The translations under genes were made by a program, and so were the position numbers. From Phenylobacterium sp. (GTDB lineage: Bacteria > Pseudomonadota > Alphaproteobacteria > Caulobacterales > Caulobacteraceae): DNA of 64,000 bases. This document shows positions 18,164 to 26,256 of this stretch, piece after piece. How positions within the stretch are numbered: position 1 is the first letter of the stretch; every line of letters begins with the position of its first letter. Below the pieces are notes generated by a model. It ran no database searches and was not told the origin of the DNA. It was given only the letters and a program-made list of their open reading frames with translations. The DNA is taken from the NCBI RefSeq assembly GCF_030681155.1, contig NZ_JAUXXE010000019.1, forward strand, positions 1 to 64,000. The letters are read 5' to 3'.

Positions 18164-19283
18164 CTAGGCGCCGGCCTCGCGGGTGACGCCAACCCTCTGG
18201 GCCAGCGAAGCGCCCATGAAGGCGTCCAGATCGCCGTCCAGCACACCTTGGGTGTCGGAGGTCTCCACGTCGGTCCGCAGGTCCTTCACCATCTGATACG
18301 GCTGCAGGACATAGGAGCGGATCTGGTGACCCCAGCCGATGTCGGTCTTCTGGTCTTCCAGGGCCTGGGCCTCGGCCTCGCGCTTCTGCAGTTCCAACTC
18401 GTAGAGCCGCGCGCGAAGCATTTTCCAAGCTTCCTCGCGGTTCTGGTGCTGCGAGCGACCCGACTGGCAGGCCACGGCCACGCCGGTCGGAATGTGCGTC
18501 AGGCGCACGGCGGAGTCGGTCTTGTTGATGTGCTGACCACCCGCGCCGGACGCGCGGTAGGTGTCGGTGCGAACATCGGACGGGTTGATCTCGATCTCGA
18601 TAGTGTCGTCGACCACCGGATAGACCCATACCGACGCAAAGCTCGTGTGCCGCTTGGCTGCCGAGTCATAAGGCGAAATCCGGACCAGGCGGTGAACACC
18701 GGCCTCGGTCTTCAGCCAGCCATAGGCGTTGGGGCCCTTGACCTGCAGGGTGACCGACTTGATCCCGGCCTGTTCGCCCGGGGTCTCTTCCAGGAAATCG
18801 ACGGTCATGCCGTGGGCGTTGGCCCAGCGGCTGTACATGCGCAGCAGCATGCCTGCCCAGTCGTTGGACTCGGTGCCGCCGGCGCCGGAATTGATTTCAA
18901 CGAAAGCGTCGTTGCCGTCCGCCTCGCCCGAGAGCAGAGCTTCGAGCTCGGCGCGCGCCGCCCGTTCCTTCAGACCCTTGAGCTGGGCGCGAGCCTCATC
19001 GAGTGAGGATTCGTCGCCGTCCTCGTCGGCCATCTCGGCATAGCCGACAGCGTCGGCCAGATCGCGCTCAAGCGACTGCACGGCCTCGATCTGGGCCGCC
19101 AGCTTGCTGCGTTCGCGGCTGATTGCCTGGGCGGCCGCCGCGTCATTCCACAGGGTAGGATCCTCGACGCGGGCGTTCAGCTCATCGAGCTTTCTTAGGG
19201 AAGGTTCCCAGTCAAAGTCGCCTCCTGAGCAGTTCAATCGACTGCTCGATGTCGGCCTTGGAGGCCTCGACATCCGCTCTCAT
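18164..19283 (-). CDS. prfB: Peptide chain release factor 2, programmed +1 frameshift
   Basis: RF2, which terminates translation at UGA and UAA. The track's N-terminus ([11 protein letters not shown]...) is in the wrong frame. The real start is the ATG at 19283, after GGAG, giving [23 protein letters not shown], then an in-frame TGA. At that point AGGAGG, a three-base spacer and CTTTGAC form the textbook RF2 frameshift site; after a +1 shift the frame continues [22 protein letters not shown]. The full protein is 372 aa. It has the catalytic GGQ ([16 protein letters not shown]) and an anticodon-like SPY ([15 protein letters not shown]) where E. coli has SPF. RF2 level is autoregulated through this site. 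Confidence 0.95.
19211..19226 (-). promoter_or_regulatory. prfB recoding (+1 frameshift) signal
   Basis: Minus strand: internal Shine-Dalgarno AGGAGG (19226-19221), three bases, slippery codon CTT (19217-19215), then TGAC. The skipped base is the T at 19214, and decoding resumes with GAC. The three-base distance between the internal Shine-Dalgarno and CTT is the same as in E. coli. When RF2 is scarce, ribosomes pause at TGA and shift, making more RF2. Confidence 0.95.
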
Positions 19284-19378
19284 GGGAATCTCCGAACCAG
19301 ACGTGTTCTGGGGTCGCGGCAGATAACGCGCGGGGGACCGGAAAACAATGGCCTCCCCGCAGATCGGTGATCCCGACC

Positions 19379-21760
19379 CTAGAACAGGCCGCTCATATCG
19401 TCCTGCTTCTTCGGCGGCGCGGCGGGCGCGCTGGGCGTCGAGAGCTTCCCGTCAGGCCAGGCCTGATTGTAGGGCACGGGTCCCTCCGACGGCACGCCGC
19501 CGAGAACCGGCGCCGCCACACGCGGCTCTGTGCCCGGTCGGAAGGCTTCGCGGATGCCGCGGACATTGGCGAACTTGGCGTTCTTGGGCGCCTTGAACTC
19601 CTCCTTCGGCAGATCCTTGGTCGCCGCGGCCATGAACTCGATGAAGATCGGCACGGCCGCCGTGGTCCCGGTTTCGCCGTTTCCGAGGCTGCGGTTGTCG
19701 TCGAAGCCGACGAACACCCCGGCCACGATCTGCGGCGTGAAGCCAACGAACCAGGCGCTGCGGTACTCGTTCGTGGTGCCGGTCTTGCCGCCCACCGGAC
19801 GATTCAGCACGAGGGCCGAGGTCGCCGTACCGCGCTGGACGACGCCCTGCAGCATCGAGGTCACCTGATAGGCGGTGATGGGATCCATGACCTGCTCGCC
19901 GCCCGGCGGGATGCGCGGGCTTTCGTCGCCGTTGAAGCCGGCGTCGCAGCGCGGACAGTCGCGCTTGTCGGCTCGGAAGACCGTCTCGCCGTTCCGATCC
20001 TGGACCAGCTCGATCAGGTGCGGTTCGACCCGGCGGCCGCCGTTGACGAAGGTGGCGTAGGCGGCGGTCAGCTTGAAGGGCGTGGTTTCCCCTGCCCCCA
20101 GCGCCATGGCCAGGACCTTGTCCATCTTCTTGACCACGCCCATTCGCACCGCCAGGTCGCTGATCTTCGTCATCCCGACCGATTGCGCCAGGCGCACGGT
20201 CATGGCGTTGCGCGACAGCTCCAGGCCGCGCCGAAGGGTCAGGGCGCCGTAGTAGCGACGGTTGTAGTTCTCCGGCGTCCAGGTCTCGCCAGCGCGTGCG
20301 CCCTTCAGGGTGATGGCCGAGTCCATCACGATGCTGGCCGGGGTGTAGCCGTTCTCAAGCGCGGTGGCGTAGACGATCGGCTTGAAGGCCGAACCGGGCT
20401 GACGCATCGCCTGGGTGGCGCGGTTGAAACTCGACAGCGAGAAGGAATAGCCCCCGACCATCGCCAGCACCCGGCCCGAATGCGGCTCCATCGCCACCAG
20501 GGCGCCGTTGACGATCGGCACCTGGCGCAGACGGAATCCGCCGCCCTGGGCCGGCTCCACGAAGATCAGGTCGCCAGACTTCAGTCCCTTGCCCGCACGG
20601 GCCCAGGCCACGTCCTGGCTGACGATCGAACCGGTCGCGCCGCCATCGGCGACCTTGATACGGACATTGCCGCCCGAGGCCTCGGTCACCAGGGCCGCAC
20701 GCCAGTCACGGCGTTCGGAGGGCGGAGTCTTCTTCTTGGCGACAGCTTCCCAGCCGTCGGCGGTTTCGACCCGCGCCCAGGCGCCCCGCCATCCATGACG
20801 GCGGTCGTACTGCTCCAGACCATTCATCAGCGCCACCCGAGCGGCGGTCTGCAGCTCCGGATCCAGGGTGGTGCGCATATAGTAGCCGCCCTCGTTGAGG
20901 CGTTGGCCCAGCGTGGCCAGGCCGCGACGGCGCACTTCCTCGACGAAGAAGTCGGCGTCCCGGTACTTGGCGCGCGACGGCGCCTTCTGCACCTTGAGGT
21001 CCTCAAGCTTGGCGGCTTCGGCCTCGGCTCGGGTGACCCAGCCCAGGTCGGCCATCTGGTCGAGGATCCAGTTACGCCGCGCCATCGCCTGCTGCTTGCG
21101 CCGCATCGGATGGTAGTTGTCCGGTCCCTTGGGCAAGGCCGCCAGATAGGCCGACTCAGCCAGGGTCAGGTCGGTGATCGACTTGCCGAAATAGTTGTAG
21201 GCCGCCGCCCCCACGCCATAGGAGCGATAGCCGAGCCAGATCTCGTTCAAATAGAGTTCGAGAATCTGTTCCTTGTTGAGCGTTTGCTCCAGCCGCCCGG
21301 CCAGGATGGCTTCCTTGAGCTTGCGCCCGACGGTCGCGTCGCTGGTCAGCAGCACATTCTTGGCGACCTGCTGGGTGATGGTCGAACCGCCCTCGAGGCG
21401 ACGGCCGTTCACCGCGTTCAGGACGTTCTTGGCCATGGCCCGCGTCAGGCCCATGGCGTCGACGCCGCCGTGGCTGAAGAAGTTGCGATCTTCAGCCGCC
21501 AGGAAGGCCTGGGCCAACTGTGGGGGAATGTTGTCGTAGGGAACGTAGATTCGGCGTTCGCGAGAGAACTCGCCGATCAGAACGCCGTCCCAGGCATAGG
21601 CCCGCGTCGCCGTCGGCGGCCGATAGTCCACCAGATCGCCCGCATCGGGCATGTCATGGAACAGCCAGGCCGCGTAGATCGCGGTGGCGAAGCCGGCCAA
21701 CGCGATAGCGCTCAGCACCGCCACGCCGGCGATCGCGATCCATCTACCCGGGGGATTCAA
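19379..21760 (-). CDS. mrcA: Penicillin-binding protein 1A (class A PBP)
   Basis: A 793-aa bifunctional peptidoglycan synthase. An N-terminal membrane anchor (IAIAGVAVLSAIALAGFATAIYAAW) is followed by a GT51 glycosyltransferase domain (EDRNFFSHGGVDAMGL, GRRLEGGSTITQQVAKN, LNEIWLGYRSYGVGAAAYNYF). An inserted OB-like region and the transpeptidase domain come next, with SxxK (GSAFKPIVYATALENG), SRN (ELSRNAMTV) and KTGTTNEYRSAW. The C-terminus is low-complexity and Pro-rich. The start is a TTG at 21760 with a strong upstream GGAGGT; no ATG is available in frame. It lies 86 bases downstream of amiC and is probably in one operon with it. Confidence 0.95.
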   Translation of the reverse strand: MNPPGRWIAIAGVAVLSAIALAGFATAIYAAWLFHDMPDAGDLVDYRPPTATRAYAWDGVLIGEFSRERRIYVPYDNIPPQLAQAFLAAEDRNFFSHGGVDAMGLTRAMAKNVLNAVNGRRLEGGSTITQQVAKNVLLTSDATVGRKLKEAILAGRLEQTLNKEQILELYLNEIWLGYRSYGVGAAAYNYFGKSITDLTLAESAYLAALPKGPDNYHPMRRKQQAMARRNWILDQMADLGWVTRAEAEAAKLEDLKVQKAPSRAKYRDADFFVEEVRRRGLATLGQRLNEGGYYMRTTLDPELQTAARVALMNGLEQYDRRHGWRGAWARVETADGWEAVAKKKTPPSERRDWRAALVTEASGGNVRIKVADGGATGSIVSQDVAWARAGKGLKSGDLIFVEPAQGGGFRLRQVPIVNGALVAMEPHSGRVLAMVGGYSFSLSSFNRATQAMRQPGSAFKPIVYATALENGYTPASIVMDSAITLKGARAGETWTPENYNRRYYGALTLRRGLELSRNAMTVRLAQSVGMTKISDLAVRMGVVKKMDKVLAMALGAGETTPFKLTAAYATFVNGGRRVEPHLIELVQDRNGETVFRADKRDCPRCDAGFNGDESPRIPPGGEQVMDPITAYQVTSMLQGVVQRGTATSALVLNRPVGGKTGTTNEYRSAWFVGFTPQIVAGVFVGFDDNRSLGNGETGTTAAVPIFIEFMAAATKDLPKEEFKAPKNAKFANVRGIREAFRPGTEPRVAAPVLGGVPSEGPVPYNQAWPDGKLSTPSAPAAPPKKQDDMSGLF

Positions 21761-21846
21761 AACTGACCGACCTCCGCGGGGGTGAACCCCAACCGAGCCC
21801 TCGGTCTAACGTGCATCGGGCCGGGCGCCAACGGCCCTGCGACAGC

Positions 21847-23040
21847 TTACCGCGAAGCCAGCTTGGTCTGCTGGCCGAAGTAGTCGTCGATGGCGTCGCC
21901 GACGCTGCTCATCAACCGGTTGCGGCGGCCTGGATCGCGCAGGACGGCTTCGTCCTCGGCGTTGGTGATGAAGCCCATCTCCAGCAGGACCGCCGGCACG
22001 TCCGGCGCGAGCAGCACGGCCAGTCCAGCTTCACGGTGGCTACGGCGCAGCAACGGCTGGTGGTCGCTGACCCGGGCCAGCAGCACCTCGGCGAAGCTCG
22101 CCGAGCGATTGCGGGTCATGCGCTGGGTCAGGTCCAGCAGGATGGTCGACACGCCATTGTCGCCATGGCTGCCGGCCTGCATGAACCAGTCGTCCTTACT
22201 GACGAACTTGGCCGAACGGCCGGTGGCGCGGTCGGCCAGGGTATAGACGCTGGCGCCCCGCAGGCTGGGGTCGGAGCCCGAATCTGCGTGCAGAGATATA
22301 AAGAGATCGGCGTCGGCGCGGCGCGCGATCTGCACCCGCACGCCATGATCGACATAGACGTCGGTGTCGCGCGTCATCACGACTTTGTAGCGGCCGCTGC
22401 GTTCGAGTTGGGACTTCAGCGCCCTCGCCGCAGCCAGGGTCACATCCTTCTCATTGCCCTCAGCGCCGCGCGCGCCCGGATCCTTGCCGCCGTGACCGGC
22501 GTCGATCACGATCACCTTCTTCAGGGGCAAGGCGGCCTTGGTCGGTCGCACTGGCGCGGACAGGAATCGCGCCGTGTTCGACTGGGCGACCTGGGTGGTC
22601 GTGGCCGGCGACTTGGCGGCGAGGTCGATGACATAGCGATAGTTGCTCACGCCGTCGGCCGGCGGCAGCAGGAAGCGGCGCTTGATGGTGGCGTCCGAGG
22701 CGAGATCCAGGCGCAGGCGTGCGCCTCCGGGGCCGTCATCGACGACCCAGGCCTTCACCAGACCAAGACCGCCGCCTTGCAAGCCGCCTTCAACCGAGAC
22801 GCCCGGAAGGTTCACGACCACCCGGCGGTCATCGGCGCCGTCGGAGGCGACCTTGCCCGAGGCCGAACGGCTCAGATCAATAACGATGCGGGTTTCGGTG
22901 CGGTCTCCGCCGAGGCGGACCTTCAGAATGTCGGCGCCCGAGCCAGCAGCTTGAGCACCGGCGACAACAGCCAGGCAGCCGATCGCAGCGCCGACAAAGG
23001 CCAGCACGCTTTTTCTGCCCAACTTGAAGATGCCGCCCAT
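21847..23040 (-). CDS. amiC: N-acetylmuramoyl-L-alanine amidase (AmiC type)
   Basis: A 397-aa periplasmic amidase that splits septal peptidoglycan. A signal peptide (SVLAFVGAAIGCLAVVAGAQA) leads into an AMIN domain (about residues 30-150) and then an Amidase_3 domain starting at VIVIDAGHGGKDPGARGAEGNEKDVTL. The zinc ligands are the His of AGHGG, the Glu of NEKDV and the His of ISLHADSG, and the catalytic Glu lies in LLEMGFITNAEDE. I chose the ATG at 23040; the track's TTG (23067) adds nine residues. The linkage to mrcA couples wall hydrolysis with synthesis. Confidence 0.93.
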   Translation of the reverse strand: MGGIFKLGRKSVLAFVGAAIGCLAVVAGAQAAGSGADILKVRLGGDRTETRIVIDLSRSASGKVASDGADDRRVVVNLPGVSVEGGLQGGGLGLVKAWVVDDGPGGARLRLDLASDATIKRRFLLPPADGVSNYRYVIDLAAKSPATTTQVAQSNTARFLSAPVRPTKAALPLKKVIVIDAGHGGKDPGARGAEGNEKDVTLAAARALKSQLERSGRYKVVMTRDTDVYVDHGVRVQIARRADADLFISLHADSGSDPSLRGASVYTLADRATGRSAKFVSKDDWFMQAGSHGDNGVSTILLDLTQRMTRNRSASFAEVLLARVSDHQPLLRRSHREAGLAVLLAPDVPAVLLEMGFITNAEDEAVLRDPGRRNRLMSSVGDAIDDYFGQQTKLASR

Positions 23041-23081
23041 TCCCGCGCAGCCCCGCACTAAACTCAACTGTTCCTAATCCC

Positions 23082-23107
23082 CATATAGCCTCAGGCGACA
23101 TGGACAA
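23082..23107 (-). promoter_or_regulatory. Predicted amiC-mrcA promoter
   Basis: Minus strand TTGTCCA (23107-23101), 11 bases, then GCTATATG (23089-23082), which matches GCTANAWC in seven of eight positions. Transcription would start near 23070, about 30 bases before the chosen amiC ATG. The -35 is only a partial match. Confidence 0.42.
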
Positions 23108-23296
23108 ACGGTTAACCCTGTCCTCACACTTTTCATCTTGGCACGGCCGCTTTCCTTTTTCCGTCCAGTGTTGCAATGTCCGCCCGCGCTGGAGTGCGCG
23201 CGCTTTGCGTTGCAAAGCCGCCTTCCGCGCGACAACCAGCTCGCGTTGGCCATTCGCCCTACGGCGACCAACGCATCCTCCGATCCGCGCTTAATG

Positions 23297-23325
23297 TTGA
23301 GCGCGCCTGGGAACACACTAATGGG
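23297..23325 (+). promoter_or_regulatory. Possible rne promoter
   Basis: TTGAGCG is followed about 13 bases later by ACTAATGG. The -35 is a good fit and the -10 a poor one to the Caulobacter housekeeping consensus. If real, the rne leader would be about 130 bases and would contain the stem-loop at 23355-23391. Confidence 0.28.
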
Positions 23326-23354
23326 CAGCGCCGCTCGAGCCCTCTTCCGGCCTA

Positions 23355-23391
23355 CCGCTCGTCTTGTCGGCTTCGACAACGCGATGAGCGG
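23355..23391 (+). promoter_or_regulatory. Stem-loop in the rne leader
   Basis: CCGCTCGTC (23355-23363) pairs with GATGAGCGG (23383-23391, one G-U), and the inner TTGTCG pairs exactly with CGACAA around a GCTT tetraloop. A three-base CGC bulge sits on the 3' side. That is a 15-bp bulged helix ending 74 bases before the rne ATG. A role as the RNase E autoregulatory element is inference by analogy with E. coli. Confidence 0.6.
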
Positions 23392-23465
23392 TGGCGTGCG
23401 CGCCCTCCTGACAAACCGGCGGCGCCCGAGCCGAGAGTTCGCGGCGCGCCACGGAGACGTATTTA

Positions 23466-26141
23466 ATGTCCAAGAAGATGCTCATCGACGCCGCACACGC
23501 AGAAGAGACGCGTGTCGTGGTGATCGACGGATCCCGAGTTGAAGAGTTCGATTTCGAGAGCCAGAACCGCAAGCAGCTAAGAGGCAATATCTATCTCGCC
23601 AAGGTGACGCGCGTTGAGCCGTCGCTGCAGGCCGCCTTCATCGAATACGGCGGGAACCGTCACGGCTTCCTCGCCTTCAACGAAATCCACCCGGACTACT
23701 ACCAGATCCCAGTCGCCGACCGCGAAGCGCTGATGCGCGACGACGCGGATGACGAGGACGATCATCACGAAGCGCGCTCGCGCTCGTCCGATGACGAGGA
23801 TGAAGACGCCGACGACGCCGACGAAGACGACGTCATGGAAGAAGAAGTCGCCCGGCGCCGCCGGCGGCTGATGCGCAAGTACAAGATCCAGGAAGTGATC
23901 CGCCGTCGGCAGATCATGCTGGTTCAGGTCGTCAAGGAAGAGCGTGGCAACAAGGGCGCGGCCCTGACCACCTATCTCTCCCTGGCCGGCCGCTATGGCG
24001 TCCTGATGCCCAACACCGCCCGTGGCGGCGGGATCAGCCGCAAGATCACGACGGTCACCGACCGCAAGCGCCTGAAAGGCGTGGTTCAGAGCCTGGACGT
24101 GCCGGAAGGCATGGGCCTGATCGTCCGCACGGCCGGCGCCAAACGCACCAAGGCCGAGATCAAGCGCGACTACGAATATCTGCTGCGCCTGTGGGAAAAC
24201 ATCCGCGAAACCACACTGCATTCCGTGGCCCCTGCCCTCATCTATGAGGAAGAGGACCTGGTGAAGCGCACCATCCGCGACCTCTACGACAAGGACATCG
24301 ACGAGGTCTGGGTCGAGGGCGAAGCCGGCTTCAAGGAAGCCCGCGACTTCATGCGCATGTTGATGCCGTCGCAGGCCAAGAAGGTACAGCCGTACCGCGA
24401 AGCGACGCCGCTGTTCGTCAAGCACCGCATCGAGGACCACCTCAGCCAGATCTACTCACCGGTCGTGCCGCTGCGCTCCGGCGGCTATCTGGTCATCAAC
24501 CAGACCGAGGCCCTGGTCGCCGTCGACGTGAACTCCGGCCGCGCCACGCGCGAGCGGAACATCGAGGCCACCGCCCTCAAGACCAACATGGAGGCGGCGG
24601 AAGAAGCCGCTCGCCAACTGCGCCTGCGCGACCTGGCCGGCCTGGTCGTCATCGACTTCATCGACATGGACGAGGCGAAGAACAACCGCGCCGTCGAGAA
24701 GAAGCTGAAGGACTCGCTGAAGGACGACCGCGCCCGCATCCAGATGGGCAAGATCAGCTCGTTCGGCCTGATGGAAATCAGCCGCCAGCGTCGTCGTTCC
24801 GGCGTGCTGGAAGGCACCACCCACGTCTGCGAACATTGCGCCGGCACCGGCCGCGTCCGCTCGGTCGAGTCCAGCGCCCTGGCCGCGCTGCGCGCCGTCG
24901 AGATCGAAGCCCTGAAGGGCGGCGGTGAGGCGACCCTCAAGGTGCCGCGCGCCGTGGGTCTCTACATCCTGAACGAAAAGCGCGGCCATCTGGCCCGTGT
25001 CCATGAGAAGCTCGGCCTGTTCATCACCATCGTGATCGACGACGCCCTGGCTCATGCCGATCATGAGATCGAGCGCACTTCCAGCGAGACCCGGCCCGAA
25101 CACGCGCTGATAGCCCATAGCGCCCCGATCCACGCCTACGCGCCCGTTGATGACGACTTCGACGACGAGGCCTACGAAGACGAGGAAGAGGAAGAACTCG
25201 AGGACGAAGAAGAAGAGGCGATCGAGCGCGAAGCCACCGACGACGACGGGGCCGAGCAACGCCTGCAGGACAGCGAAGACGACGGAGAAGATCGCGGCGC
25301 ACGCCGTGGCCGCCGCCGCCGCCGTCGCGGTCGTCGCGACGGAGAGCCGCGCGAAGCGGCCGCCGTCGCGCCCGGCGTTCCAGGCGAAGAGCAGGCCCGC
25401 ACCGACGACACCGAGGACGATGGCCAAGGCGGCCGACGTCGTCGGCGTGGTCGCCGCGGTGGTCGCCGCATGCGCGACGACGGCCGCCCGGCCGACATCT
25501 TCTCCTGGACCCGTCCGTGGGTTCCCTATGGCGAGGATCCCTTCGTCTGGCACGACCCGGCCGAGGATTTCCCCGCGGCCCGCGCTCCGGCCCCGATCGC
25601 CGCCAATGACGAGGCGCCCGTCGCCGAAGTCGAGGCTGCTTCGCCGGTCCTGAGCGTCCAACCCGAGTACGACGGCGACGTCTGGGTGGAACTGCCCGCG
25701 GTCGAGGAAAAGCCGAAGAAGGCTCGTTCACGCCGTGGTCGCGGTCGCGGCAAGGGCGAGAGCGAAGAGACTTCGGTCGAGGCCGTCGCTGAAACCGTGG
25801 CCGAAGTTGTGGTCGAGGTTGAAACCCAACCGGAACCGGAAGCTGAGCCCGCGCCGGAACCGGTCGCGGTGGTAGAGGCGCCGCCGGCCAAGAAGCCGCG
25901 TGCTCGTCGCACCAAGGCTTCCATCGCCGCTGAGGCGGCCGCGGCCGAAGCAGCCGCGGCGGCTCCTGCCGAGGTGATCGCCGAGCCGGTGATCGAACCG
26001 GTTGTCGAAGTCGCGCCTGAGCCTGCGCCGGAACCGGAGCCCGCTCCGGCCCCCGCGCCGGTCGTGCGTGAACCCGACCCGGCCGAGATCAGCTCCAAGC
26101 CGGCCCCAGCGGCCCGCAAGGGCTGGTGGCGTCGCGGCTAG
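23466..26141 (+). CDS. rne: Ribonuclease E
   Basis: An 891-aa RNase E, the endonuclease and scaffold of the RNA degradosome. The S1 domain (KVTRVEPSLQAAFIEYG...) is interrupted by a very acidic insert (DDADDEDDHHEARSRSSDDEDEDADD). The 5'-sensor/catalytic part follows, with GRYGVLMPN, LVAVDVNSGRAT, VVIDFIDMDEAKN and the zinc-link CEHCAGTGR (about residues 450-465). After about residue 560 the protein becomes a disordered tail with alternating acidic and Arg-rich blocks (EDEEEEELEDEEEE, RRGRRRRRRGRRDG), then Pro/Ala/Glu repeats. It ends in RKGWWRRG; a terminal GWW motif recruits PNPase in Caulobacter. The charge pattern fits proteins that form BR-body condensates. Confidence 0.96.
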   Translation: MSKKMLIDAAHAEETRVVVIDGSRVEEFDFESQNRKQLRGNIYLAKVTRVEPSLQAAFIEYGGNRHGFLAFNEIHPDYYQIPVADREALMRDDADDEDDHHEARSRSSDDEDEDADDADEDDVMEEEVARRRRRLMRKYKIQEVIRRRQIMLVQVVKEERGNKGAALTTYLSLAGRYGVLMPNTARGGGISRKITTVTDRKRLKGVVQSLDVPEGMGLIVRTAGAKRTKAEIKRDYEYLLRLWENIRETTLHSVAPALIYEEEDLVKRTIRDLYDKDIDEVWVEGEAGFKEARDFMRMLMPSQAKKVQPYREATPLFVKHRIEDHLSQIYSPVVPLRSGGYLVINQTEALVAVDVNSGRATRERNIEATALKTNMEAAEEAARQLRLRDLAGLVVIDFIDMDEAKNNRAVEKKLKDSLKDDRARIQMGKISSFGLMEISRQRRRSGVLEGTTHVCEHCAGTGRVRSVESSALAALRAVEIEALKGGGEATLKVPRAVGLYILNEKRGHLARVHEKLGLFITIVIDDALAHADHEIERTSSETRPEHALIAHSAPIHAYAPVDDDFDDEAYEDEEEEELEDEEEEAIEREATDDDGAEQRLQDSEDDGEDRGARRGRRRRRRGRRDGEPREAAAVAPGVPGEEQARTDDTEDDGQGGRRRRRGRRGGRRMRDDGRPADIFSWTRPWVPYGEDPFVWHDPAEDFPAARAPAPIAANDEAPVAEVEAASPVLSVQPEYDGDVWVELPAVEEKPKKARSRRGRGRGKGESEETSVEAVAETVAEVVVEVETQPEPEAEPAPEPVAVVEAPPAKKPRARRTKASIAAEAAAAEAAAAAPAEVIAEPVIEPVVEVAPEPAPEPEPAPAPAPVVREPDPAEISSKPAPAARKGWWRRG

Positions 26142-26159
26142 ACCACGCATTGGAGAAAC

Positions 26160-26190
26160 GGAAACCGGCCGCGCTCGCGCGCCGGTTTCC
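26160..26190 (+). terminator. Hairpin after rne
   Basis: GGAAACCGGC (26160-26169) pairs with GCCGGTTTCC (26181-26190) with further CG pairing inside, 18 bases after the rne stop. It has no T-run, so it may be an imperfect terminator or a 3'-end stabiliser. Confidence 0.55.
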
Positions 26191-26256
26191 ACTCCGCGTG
26201 AAGCGCGCTAGGTTCTCATGATGGGGCTTGGCAGGGGGCGCTTGGAGTTATCTGGG

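Larger units (their letters stand above)
23041..23465. other. Divergent intergenic region between amiC and rne
   Basis: This 425-base stretch has no supported gene. It should hold the amiC promoter on the minus strand and the rne promoter and leader on the plus strand. It contains two TTGCAA palindromes, a small hairpin GCTTTGC-GTT-GCAAAGC (23202-23218), a GTTAACC motif (23111) and the larger leader stem-loop listed separately. The long leader fits RNase E genes in other bacteria, which are autoregulated through leader structure. Confidence 0.6.

Noticed and set aside
19367-21766. A 799-aa ORF on the plus strand covering all of mrcA
   Set aside because: It is the antisense frame of a real PBP1A gene, kept open by GC-rich codon bias. 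It is poor in recognisable motifs and rich in His, Arg and Gly, as such shadows are.
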